A DNA stretch of 6,003 bases from Spirosoma sp. (GTDB lineage Bacteria; Bacteroidota; Bacteroidia; Cytophagales; Spirosomataceae): assembly GCA_025351545.1 (NCBI GenBank), contig JANXVQ010000589.1, positions 1 to 6,003 on the forward strand, written 5' to 3'. The notes beneath the pieces were generated by a model. It searched no databases. It saw nothing but the letters and a program-made list of their open reading frames with translations, and had not been told where the DNA came from. Positions 1 through 5,097 of the stretch are shown in pieces. The position numbers were made by a program, and so were the translations under genes. Numbering within the stretch: position 1 is the stretch's first letter; each line of letters opens with the position of its first letter.

Positions 1-414
1 ACCGCCCGTAATTTGCGGAACAAAACCAGCAATACACGGCCGCAGAACACCTTCAATAGCTTTTATGCTAAATAAAGCGCCCACATGCATAGCCCCTGTG
101 TTACCTGCGCTGCAAAACGCCTGAACCTTACCTTCTTTCAAAAGCTTAAACCCAACCCCGATACTGGAATTGGGTTTTTGAGAGAGAGCTTTGGTTGGGT
201 GCTCGCTCATATCAATAACGTCATCAGCGTTGACCAATTCCAGATTGGCCACTACAGACGTACTGTACTTTTGGACTAACTCCTCTATAATAGCTTGCTT
301 GCCAATCAGCACTATAGTTACATTCTCTGGCAATTCAGCAGCGGCCATCAATACTCCCTCCACAATAGCTTCGGGAGCAAAATCGCCACCCATTGCGTCC
401 ACTGCAATTTTCAT
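1..414 (-). CDS. plsX: Phosphate acyltransferase PlsX, N-terminal 138 residues (cut by window edge)
   Basis: PlsX converts acyl-ACP plus phosphate to acyl-phosphate, the donor used by PlsY to acylate glycerol-3-phosphate in phospholipid synthesis. It is a peripheral membrane enzyme. The visible fragment opens with the family signature [14 protein letters not shown] (residues 1-14) and contains the conserved SAGNTGA stretch (102-108). It also has [10 protein letters not shown] (68-77), where PlsX proteins carry a similar segment. The frame is open to the left edge, and about 180-200 residues of a normal PlsX (roughly 310-340) are missing. The ATG at 414-412 is chosen because the signature starts there and a GGAG lies 3 bases upstream. 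It is third in the yceD-rpmF-plsX cluster, and fabH commonly follows in other bacteria, outside this window. A terminator-like hairpin separates it from rpmF, so it may have its own promoter. Identification is near certain. Confidence 0.96.
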   Translation of the reverse strand, partial: MKIAVDAMGGDFAPEAIVEGVLMAAAELPENVTIVLIGKQAIIEELVQKYSTSVVANLELVNADDVIDMSEHPTKALSQKPNSSIGVGFKLLKEGKVQAFCSAGNTGAMHVGALFSIKAIEGVLRPCIAGFVPQITGG

Positions 415-436
415 TGACTCCGTTTGTTCAATACTC

Positions 437-449
437 CCAGTTAAACTGG
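437..449. repeat. Short inverted repeat in the plsX leader
   Basis: CCAGTT (437-442) and AACTGG (444-449) form a perfect inverted repeat around a single A. It is centred about 29 bases upstream of the plsX start codon. Its place and symmetry fit an operator or a small RNA hairpin. It does not resemble the known FapR box of Firmicutes. The regulatory role is inference only. Confidence 0.3.
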
Positions 450-468
450 ATTTCAGACTAAATACGCG

Positions 469-476
469 TAAAAATA
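469..476 (-). promoter_or_regulatory. Weak candidate -7 element for plsX
   Basis: The minus strand reads TATTTTTA here. This matches the Bacteroidota -7 consensus TAnnTTTG at all defined positions except the final G. It lies after the hairpin between rpmF and plsX and about 55 bases before the plsX start. No clear TTTG -33 element is seen at the usual distance, although a T run lies there. An independent plsX promoter would make sense if the upstream hairpin terminates, but the motif is short and AT-rich and could be chance. Confidence 0.22.
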
Positions 477-493
477 GGGAGGTAGAGGGCAAT

Positions 494-539
494 AAAAAAG
501 TATTTCGCGTTCATCTTCGGAAAGACGTCAACGAAATAC
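494..539 (-). terminator. Intrinsic terminator or attenuator between rpmF and plsX
   Basis: Read on the minus strand, GTATTTCG (539-532) pairs perfectly with CGAAATAC (507-500). Two more A-T pairs (530-531 with 510-511) follow after a 2-base bulge. The loop of about 18 bases can form a small TCTT/AAGA stem of its own. Six T (499-494) follow the stem directly. A stem plus U tract 21 bases past the rpmF stop codon is the standard look of a rho-independent terminator. The stem is fairly AT-rich, so partial read-through into plsX is plausible. Confidence 0.6.
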
Positions 540-559
540 TCTTCAGAAATGGGCGAGAT

Positions 560-754
560 TTAGGCTGTCTTAGCGTAATTCTCAATAATCATTTGCCCTT
601 TATAGAACAGATTGCCTTCAAAAACGTGGGCGTGGTGACGCTCGTGTACTTCGCCGGTTTGGGCGTCGGTTGAAAGCGCTACAGGCGTAGCCTTGTAATG
701 CGTTCTGCGCTTATCGCGCCGGGTGCTGGAGTGGCGTCGTTTGGGGTGTGCCAT
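560..754 (-). CDS. rpmF: 50S ribosomal protein L32
   Basis: A 64-residue basic protein of the large ribosomal subunit. The N-terminus [17 protein letters not shown] is the L32 hallmark, followed by the [11 protein letters not shown] stretch (33-43) and a C-terminal YKGQMII segment (51-57) matching the usual Y-x-G-x-x-(I/V) ending. No cysteine is present, so this is the zinc-free form of L32, without the paired CxxC motifs of the zinc-binding form. It is slightly longer than E. coli L32 (57 residues) because of the tail ENYAKTA. It starts at ATG 754-752, lies 56 bases after the yceD stop codon, and is probably co-transcribed with yceD. The usual ribosome-binding region is occupied by tandem heptamers, and no Shine-Dalgarno motif is visible. 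Confidence 0.97.
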   Translation of the reverse strand: MAHPKRRHSSTRRDKRRTHYKATPVALSTDAQTGEVHERHHAHVFEGNLFYKGQMIIENYAKTA

Positions 755-789
755 GTCAGTTTACAGTTGTCAGTTATCAGTTATCAGCT
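755..789. repeat. Five tandem heptamers abutting the rpmF start codon
   Basis: On the plus strand the 35 bases split exactly into five heptamers of pattern NNCAGTT: GTCAGTT, TACAGTT, GTCAGTT, ATCAGTT and ATCAGCT (the last has C for T). The array ends on the base before the rpmF ATG, so it fills the 5' leader where a ribosome-binding site would lie. On the mRNA strand the unit reads AACTGAY. A separate GGCC-CATA-GGCC inverted repeat (792-803) sits just upstream. Confidence 0.8.
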
Positions 790-791
790 AC

Positions 792-803
792 GGCCCATAG
801 GCC
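792..803. repeat. GGCC hairpin in the yceD-rpmF spacer
   Basis: GGCC (792-795) and GGCC (800-803) can pair around the 4-base loop CATA. The 4-bp stem is short but GC-only, between the yceD stop codon and the heptamer array. It has no T tract, so it is unlikely to be a terminator. It may shape the rpmF leader RNA or simply be chance. Confidence 0.25.
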
Positions 804-810
804 AAACTGT

Positions 811-1362
811 TTAATTATCACTCAGTTTTCGCAAAGCGGCCCAGCGAGGATCAATATTCGTCTGGTCGTCTGCATCATTATCGTTATTCTTTACTTCTGC
901 GGAACGGTAAATAAGCTTGCCGTTCTGGTCGTCGTCCTGATCGTCTTCTTCGTCCCGAAAACGGGGGTGAAGTCGTTTCATTGGCAGCGATAAGCTTATG
1001 AACTCAAAAATGTAACGCGCTACATTGACCGTTGTTGTATTACGCTCGATGAGTTCAATTTCGTCACTCAATTCCTCGTTATGGTCGCCAAATTTCAGCA
1101 ACATGGTCTGCTGCGTATCTACTGGCTCATCATATTCATCAAGGCTCCGGTCGCAAATCTGCTCGACCATTCCCACAATGTGAAAATCCAGCCGAATCAT
1201 CGTCTCCGATTTCTCAAGCACTACATGTGTCTGAACGTTGCCTGCTTTGATCAGTTCCTGTTCAAGCGCGGCAAAAAACGTATTGTCCGACGTAAAGTCG
1301 TATTCGTAGCGTTTAGTCTCAAGCCCGACGATATGAATGTCGTATGCGCGTAATTGGTTCAC
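811..1362 (-). CDS. yceD: YceD/DUF177 family protein
   Basis: A 183-residue protein recognised by its place directly upstream of rpmF and by the family pattern. It has an N-terminal beta-rich domain, a CDRSLDEYDEP segment (70-80) where family members carry the conserved C-x-R-C-L type motif, and a C-terminal DPRWAALRKL (171-180) typical of DUF177. DUF177 proteins are linked to 23S rRNA accumulation in bacteria and plastids, but the biochemical role is not settled. Only the first Cys of the motif is present (C70). Residues 137-167 are strikingly acidic (RDEEDDQDDDQ, then a second Asp/Asn cluster) and look like a disordered linker. The start is GTG at 1362-1360, supported by a strong GGAGG 9 bases upstream, which is unusual for this window. 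It is the first gene of the leftward yceD-rpmF-plsX cluster. Confidence 0.9.
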   Translation of the reverse strand: MNQLRAYDIHIVGLETKRYEYDFTSDNTFFAALEQELIKAGNVQTHVVLEKSETMIRLDFHIVGMVEQICDRSLDEYDEPVDTQQTMLLKFGDHNEELSDEIELIERNTTTVNVARYIFEFISLSLPMKRLHPRFRDEEDDQDDDQNGKLIYRSAEVKNNDNDADDQTNIDPRWAALRKLSDN

Positions 1363-1370
1363 CTCGTATC

Positions 1371-1376
1371 TCCTCC
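1371..1376 (-). promoter_or_regulatory. Strong Shine-Dalgarno site deciding the GTG start of yceD
   Basis: The minus strand carries GGAGGA about 9 bases before the GTG start at 1362. This is the clearest ribosome-binding site in the window, and it supports the GTG rather than an internal codon as the start. Most other genes here, as is usual in Bacteroidota, lack such a motif. Confidence 0.6.
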
Positions 1377-1408
1377 GCTCCGGCGGCCCGGTCCAAAAAA
1401 TAAGACCG

Positions 1409-1416
1409 CAAAGGTA
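1409..1416 (-). promoter_or_regulatory. Probable promoter -7 element for the yceD operon
   Basis: The minus strand reads TACCTTTG, a perfect match to the Bacteroidota sigma-A -7 consensus TAnnTTTG. It lies 47 bases upstream of the yceD start codon, giving a predicted leader of about 40 bases that includes the GGAGG site. The -33 region at the expected distance contains TTTC rather than the consensus TTTG, so the upstream half is imperfect. The position in a 248-base divergent gap supports the call. Confidence 0.55.
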
Positions 1417-1551
1417 CGAAACGTTTGTTAATCAGGAAAGTAATGAGCGAAATTTTAGTTGCTTATATCAATTGGCGATTGTTTGGGCAAATCATTTGTT
1501 TTACCGGCGAAATCATTGACCTTCAGGCGTAAAGGTAAGCCAGGTATAATC

Positions 1552-1559
1552 TATATTTT
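1552..1559 (+). promoter_or_regulatory. Weak candidate -7 element for the EamA transporter gene
   Basis: TATATTTT matches TAnnTTTG except for the final G, 51 bases before the ATG at 1611. No good TTTG -33 element lies at the right distance. A TACGATT direct repeat (1559-1565 and 1586-1592) and a weak CGATT/AATCG hairpin (1588-1592 with 1598-1602) follow in the leader. All of this lies in AT-rich DNA, so the evidence is thin. Confidence 0.25.
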
Positions 1560-1610
1560 ACGATTGCTGAGTTTTTTTAAAACTATACGATTAATAGAAT
1601 CGAAACGATA

Positions 1611-2519
1611 ATGTTATCCAACATCATTGGTCTTACCTCCTTTGCCGTTCTGGTACGCATCTTAGCCAATCCGCTATCCAATGTATTTCAGAAACAATTG
1701 ACCCGGCAGGGGGCTAACCCCCTGTTCGTTATCTCGGCTACGTATGGTGTTTTAATGCTGGTCTGCCTGGTGTTCCGGTCACAACTTCGCTTCACAAGCC
1801 TGCCGCTCGAATTCTGGCAAAGTATGCTGATAGCCAGTCTATTTGCTATGTTTGGAAATGTATTTCTGGTGAAAGCTATGCATCTGGGCGATTTATCTGT
1901 TCTGGGTCCCATAAATGCCTACAAAGCTATAGTCGGTATGCTCATCGGTATATTTCTGCTGAACGAAATACCAGGCTGGTGGGGACTTGCCGGTGTATTT
2001 TTGATTGTGGCAGGAAGTTATATTGTGCTGAATACTAGTCAACAGCGTCAGCAGGGTTCGTTGCCGTCGATTAGTACAGGTATATTGCAGCGGCCGGCAG
2101 TCAGATTACGACTGGCAGCTTTGGTATTTTCGGCTATCGACGGGGCGTTTCTTAAAAAGGCCATTCTTCTTTCAACGCCGACTGTTGCTTTTTTTTACTG
2201 GTGCGTATTAGGTTTTGGGTTCACCTTTATCTGGATTTCACTAAGCCTGCGGCCCACCTGGCGTGCGCAGGCAACGCTGCTTCTGTCGCATAAAACTACG
2301 TATCTGGCGCTATGTGCAACCGTTGGCATAACCCAAATGGCAAGCAATATTGCTCTGGAACGTATACCTGTTGGGTATGCACTGGCCTTATTTCAAACCT
2401 CGGCCCTGGTGAGTGTTTTGTTTGGGTATAAGTTCTTCAATGAACAGAACATCCTCCGAAAACTCATTGGAGCGGGCATAATGGTTGCCGGAGCCGTGCT
2501 AATTGCGATTCTTGGATAA
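1611..2519 (+). CDS. EamA/DMT-superfamily inner-membrane transporter
   Basis: A 302-residue very hydrophobic protein with about ten predicted helices, the usual size for the drug/metabolite transporter superfamily. It shows the two-fold EamA duplication. The first half ends in GPINAYKAIVGMLIGIFLLNE (99-119) followed by a GxxLIxxGSYIVL helix (about 123-140). The second half repeats this as LFQTSALVSVLFGYKFFNE (260-278) plus a GAGIMVAGAVLIAIL helix (287-301). A polar Gln/Ser-rich loop (141-157) joins the halves. Such proteins export or import small metabolites, amino acids or drugs, but the substrate cannot be read from the sequence. An in-frame TAA at 1578-1580 rules out a longer N-terminus, and ATG 1611 is the first start. 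No Shine-Dalgarno motif is visible. It is divergent from yceD, with the 69-residue gene 51 bases downstream. Family is confident, substrate unknown. Confidence 0.9.
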   Translation: MLSNIIGLTSFAVLVRILANPLSNVFQKQLTRQGANPLFVISATYGVLMLVCLVFRSQLRFTSLPLEFWQSMLIASLFAMFGNVFLVKAMHLGDLSVLGPINAYKAIVGMLIGIFLLNEIPGWWGLAGVFLIVAGSYIVLNTSQQRQQGSLPSISTGILQRPAVRLRLAALVFSAIDGAFLKKAILLSTPTVAFFYWCVLGFGFTFIWISLSLRPTWRAQATLLLSHKTTYLALCATVGITQMASNIALERIPVGYALALFQTSALVSVLFGYKFFNEQNILRKLIGAGIMVAGAVLIAILG

Positions 2520-2570
2520 CTATCTTTCCAGCTTATACGTTAGTTATTGTTACCTAACTATTTTCCTATT

Positions 2571-2780
2571 ATGGCTCAGTACCAACTTGTCGAAAAACAC
2601 ACGATCGAGCACCACAATGAGTATTATGAGGTGCGTTCGACCCAAAATGATAGCCAGCCTAAAAGCCTGTTTTTCACCACTAACGACGAAAATCTGGAAG
2701 ATGTTGCGACCGCTGTCGTTGCTGATCATCTGCCGGGCGTTAAACACTGGACAGTCATTCCGCACCGTAAAGACAATTGA
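2571..2780 (+). CDS. Small hypothetical protein, 69 residues
   Basis: I do not recognise the family. The protein begins MAQYQLVEKHTIEHHNEYY and is polar and soluble, with no signal peptide, membrane helix or cysteine. It is rich in His (8) and acidic residues, with one aromatic cluster (Y18, Y19) and an LPGVKHWTVIP segment (54-64). The alternation of VEKHTIEHHNEYYEV and KSLFFTTND suggests beta strands, followed by a likely helix NLEDVATAVVADHL (41-54); this is a reading by eye. The ATG at 2571 is preferred over an in-frame TTG at 2547, which would add eight residues (MLPNYFPI). It lies 51 bases downstream of the transporter gene on the same strand and may share its transcript. An AT-rich hairpin follows 26 bases after the stop. 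It is probably a real lineage-specific gene, since composition and reading look protein-like. Confidence 0.62.
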   Translation: MAQYQLVEKHTIEHHNEYYEVRSTQNDSQPKSLFFTTNDENLEDVATAVVADHLPGVKHWTVIPHRKDN

Positions 2781-2806
2781 TTCACCGATGCAAATACTAC
2801 CGAATA

Positions 2807-2827
2807 CAAAACTTTATTAAAGTTTTG
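2807..2827 (+). terminator. AT-rich hairpin, probable terminator after the small gene
   Basis: CAAAACTTT (2807-2815) pairs perfectly with AAAGTTTTG (2819-2827) around the 3-base loop ATT, a 9-bp stem. It follows the 69-residue gene and precedes the peptidase gene, the right place for a transcript end. The stem has little GC and the T tract after it is weak (four T at 2833-2836), so efficiency is uncertain. The symmetry would also suit a protein-binding operator. Confidence 0.42.
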
Positions 2828-2862
2828 AACAATTTTCATTGATTATAGTTACGCTAAACTTT

Positions 2863-2877
2863 ATATTCACGGAATAT
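2863..2877. promoter_or_regulatory. Operator-like palindrome upstream of the S41 peptidase gene
   Basis: ATATTC (2863-2868) and GAATAT (2872-2877) form a perfect 6-bp inverted repeat with a 3-base spacer, 43 bases before the peptidase ATG. The position is right for a promoter-overlapping operator. No clear TAnnTTTG element was found beside it, so function is a guess. Confidence 0.3.
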
Positions 2878-2881
2878 GTAA

Positions 2882-2903
2882 GGAATCCCCACCATTCGAT
2901 TCC
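2882..2903. repeat. Inverted repeat in the peptidase leader
   Basis: GGAATC (2882-2887) pairs with GATTCC (2898-2903) around a 10-base loop, ending 17 bases before the start codon at 2921. If transcribed, the hairpin would sit near the ribosome entry site and could affect translation. It is only 6 bp long. Confidence 0.28.
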
Positions 2904-2920
2904 AGCCGTAACGTGTAACG

Positions 2921-4432
2921 ATGAAGATTAGAAAAACGCTGCGTTTAGTAGGTTTATTTATTGGCTTAAGTTACCAGTTTTCAATCGGCCAGGTGCTCAC
3001 ACCCGCCCAGACCCGTACTGATTTAAGCTATCTGAAACGGAAACTCGATTTGCTCCATCCGGGTATGGGTTACTATACCCCCCAACCCCGGATGGAGCAA
3101 TTGTATGACTCCTTGTATAATCGGCTGACAGCGCCTATCAATTACCAGACATTTTTCCAGCATGTCAGCCCACTCGTGGCCGCCCTGAAAGATGGACATA
3201 CGAATCTGAACCATCGCAAAAATTATATTGGAAAGAGCACACGCTTTTTGCCTTTTTACATCCGCCTGGTAGAATCGCAGTATTTCATCAGTCATAATAT
3301 TTCGGCCGATACGAGTCTTCAGCGCGGGACCGAGTTGCTGACGATCAATGGCCGATCGGTGGCCGATTTGCATCGTGAGCTGATGAATACCGACCATTCT
3401 GGCTCCGATGGAGACAATATTACCGGGCGTCGGCAGTGGAGTTTGGTGCAGTTTGCCGACTATTACGCAGCCTGGTTTGGCTCGGAAAATTCAATTGCCA
3501 TTACCTACCGGCTTACAAACGACAGCCTTATTCGCCAAACACATTTAAGGTGTCTATCACTACAGGATTTTCGGACAACAATACGGCGTCGATATGGTGT
3601 GGAGATTGACCAGCGGCCTAATCTGTCGGTTCGTGTGGTAGATACCCTTACACATACGGCTATATTACGCGTTTCGTCGTTCATGGGCCTTAAGAAAACA
3701 GATCCCTTTCAATGGGCATTTAATCGACGGCTAAAACGAGCGTTTAAACAATTGCGACGTGATAATATACAAAATCTGGTCGTCGATATGCAGGGCAATG
3801 GCGGAGGAATTATCGCAAATTCAGCCCAGTTGCTACGCTACTGGATGCCGAAGCCGTTCCGGATTATGGAGCATGAGGAAATGAAACGAGCCGCCCGCGC
3901 CGAACTCGTAACCCGCTGGAATCCACTGTCGGCGCTAAATTTCAGTTTGCAATACAGAACTGATAATGCGGGTGGCTTTGCCAGTCGATCGGCAAACCGG
4001 CGCTATCGCCCCCGCCATCGGGATGCGTTTACCGGAAACCTTTATTTTCTGATGAATGGCGCGTCGTTCTCAGCCACAACATCTGTTCTGGCCAAAACCC
4101 TCGATGCCGGTATGGGTACGTTTGTTGGCGAGGCCAGTGGCAGCGCTTACTGGGGTGATTTTGCCGGACACTTTAAAACGGTAACATTGCCAAACTCACG
4201 GCTTCAGGTGCGGATACCACTCAAAAAATTGACTCATGCCGTTGGAACAGAGCGGGCGAATGGGTTTACGGTCGAACCGGACTTTACCGTTCTGCGTAGC
4301 TACGATGACCTGATGGCTAACCGGGATTATATACTGGATTACACGCTTCGGTTGATTCGGGAAGGGATTGTAGTTCGGCCCGGCCTGGAGAAACAGTCGA
4401 TTCAGAACCGGGCATTGCAGGCTTCACGGTAA
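2921..4432 (+). CDS. Exported S41-family serine peptidase
   Basis: A 503-residue protein with an N-terminal signal peptide (basic MKIRK, hydrophobic core about 8-20, likely cleavage near SIGQ at 23-24), so it is expected in the periplasm or on the cell surface. S41 hallmarks appear in order: KDGHT (90-94) with the conserved His93; a GTELLTINGRSV segment (136-147) of PDZ-like type; VVDMQGNGGG (287-296), matching the family's D-x-R-x-N-x-G-G pattern with Gln for Arg; NGASFSATT (379-387), whose Ser384 aligns with the nucleophile; FVGEASG (401-407) with Glu404; and VEPDFTV (451-457), the usual C-terminal PD motif. The His93/Ser384/Glu404 set resembles the tricorn-core type rather than the Ser-Lys CtpA type; this assignment is inference. 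The substrate is unknown. An in-frame TAA at 2909-2911 fixes ATG 2921 as the first start. It seems to be transcribed alone, between hairpins on both sides. Confidence 0.9.
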   Translation: MKIRKTLRLVGLFIGLSYQFSIGQVLTPAQTRTDLSYLKRKLDLLHPGMGYYTPQPRMEQLYDSLYNRLTAPINYQTFFQHVSPLVAALKDGHTNLNHRKNYIGKSTRFLPFYIRLVESQYFISHNISADTSLQRGTELLTINGRSVADLHRELMNTDHSGSDGDNITGRRQWSLVQFADYYAAWFGSENSIAITYRLTNDSLIRQTHLRCLSLQDFRTTIRRRYGVEIDQRPNLSVRVVDTLTHTAILRVSSFMGLKKTDPFQWAFNRRLKRAFKQLRRDNIQNLVVDMQGNGGGIIANSAQLLRYWMPKPFRIMEHEEMKRAARAELVTRWNPLSALNFSLQYRTDNAGGFASRSANRRYRPRHRDAFTGNLYFLMNGASFSATTSVLAKTLDAGMGTFVGEASGSAYWGDFAGHFKTVTLPNSRLQVRIPLKKLTHAVGTERANGFTVEPDFTVLRSYDDLMANRDYILDYTLRLIREGIVVRPGLEKQSIQNRALQASR

Positions 4433-4473
4433 AGCCGTACCTTTATACAGTGTTCGAAACATCGTTTATGGTA

Positions 4474-4534
4474 TTCGGTTAGCAACTATCAGGTAGGCCG
4501 CAGTTTATTGATGCGTTGGCCCACTATAACCGAA
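4474..4534 (+). other. Nested stem structure between peptidase and exonuclease genes
   Basis: TTCGGTTA (4474-4481) pairs perfectly with TAACCGAA (4527-4534). Inside, GGCC (4496-4499) pairs with GGCC (4518-4521), and GCA (4500-4502) pairs with TGC (4512-4514) across a 3-base bulge, leaving a 9-base loop. A T-rich stretch (TTCTTTT, 4548-4554) begins 13 bases after the outer stem and runs to the GTG of the exonuclease gene. It could be the peptidase terminator or a structured leader of the exonuclease mRNA. The T stretch is too far from the stem for a textbook terminator. Confidence 0.33.
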
Positions 4535-4554
4535 GATCTTAAAATTATTCTTTT

Positions 4555-5097
4555 GTGTATTGTATCGTTGACGTTGAAATGACCGGGGGCGTAAAAGGCC
4601 CTACCCGTATTACCGAAATTGCCATCTTCCGCCACGACGGACAGCAAGTGGTCGACTCGTTCCATTCACTGCTTAATCCCGGTTGCCTGATTCCACCGTT
4701 TATCCGGCATCTGACCGGCATTTCCAACGAAATGGTTCAGGACGCGCCCACCTTTGCAGACGTTGCCCAGGATGTACTGAATATCACTCATGACGCCATT
4801 TTTGTGGCCCATAATGTTGGCTTCGACTTCAGCTTCATTCAAAAAGAATTGAACTGGCTGGGCCACGATTATTTACGGCGGACGCTTTGTACGGTTCGTA
4901 CGAGCCGAAAGCTGCTTCCCGGCCATCCTTCCTATAGCTTGGGCAAGCTTTGCCGTTCTCTCGAAATTCCGCTCAACGGGCGCCACCGGGCACAAGGCGA
5001 TGCAGCTGCTACGGTATTGTTGTTTGAGATGCTGCTCCGGCATGACTCACAGGGGTTAATTCCCCGCATCAATCCTCATATCGAGTATACCCGTTAG
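4555..5097 (+). CDS. DEDDh 3'-5' exonuclease (DnaQ/RNase T superfamily)
   Basis: A 180-residue single-domain exonuclease that would remove nucleotides from 3' ends using two metal ions. All acidic motifs are present: Exo I VDVEMTGG with D6 and E8; Exo II HNVGFDFSFI (86-95) with D91; Exo III HRAQGDA (144-150) with H144 and D149, the HxAxxD form that defines DEDDh enzymes. NPGCLIPPFIRHLTGIS (41-57) is the usual segment between motifs I and II. It is closest in style to Pol III epsilon-like proteins, but Met9 after E8 recalls oligoribonuclease (DLEMTGL). Whether it acts on DNA or RNA is open. The start is GTG at 4555, because an in-frame TAA lies at 4540-4542 and no ATG precedes the catalytic motif. 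There is no Shine-Dalgarno motif. No GIY-YIG or polymerase domain follows. The gene ends tail to tail with the kinase gene, sharing four bases. Confidence 0.9.
   Translation: MYCIVDVEMTGGVKGPTRITEIAIFRHDGQQVVDSFHSLLNPGCLIPPFIRHLTGISNEMVQDAPTFADVAQDVLNITHDAIFVAHNVGFDFSFIQKELNWLGHDYLRRTLCTVRTSRKLLPGHPSYSLGKLCRSLEIPLNGRHRAQGDAAATVLLFEMLLRHDSQGLIPRINPHIEYTR

Noticed and set aside
191..673. 160-codon plus-strand open frame across the plsX start and rpmF end
   Set aside because: It runs antisense to two well-identified conserved genes, has no recognisable protein features and carries no start signal.
755..789. Heptamer array considered as a CRISPR or phage attachment site
   Set aside because: The units are 7 bases with no spacers, and there is no cas gene, integrase or tRNA nearby.
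1545..1550. Perfect TATAAT with a TTGACC at 1516-1521 upstream of the transporter
   Set aside because: The 23-base spacing is too long for a sigma-70 promoter, and Bacteroidota use a different -7/-33 consensus.
2503..2820. 105-codon plus-strand frame overlapping the end of the transporter and the whole 69-residue gene
   Set aside because: The translation looks like random Ser/Leu/Thr-rich sequence. The alternative frame (2571-2780) gives a more protein-like product and ends before the terminator-like hairpin.
3023..3397. 124-codon minus-strand open frame
   Set aside because: It is a shadow of the S41 peptidase, whose signal peptide and family motifs are on the plus strand.
4540..4557. Possible truncated or frameshifted start of the exonuclease gene
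   Set aside because: An in-frame TAA at 4540-4542 precedes the GTG, but family members normally begin only a few residues before the catalytic Asp, so the gene appears complete.
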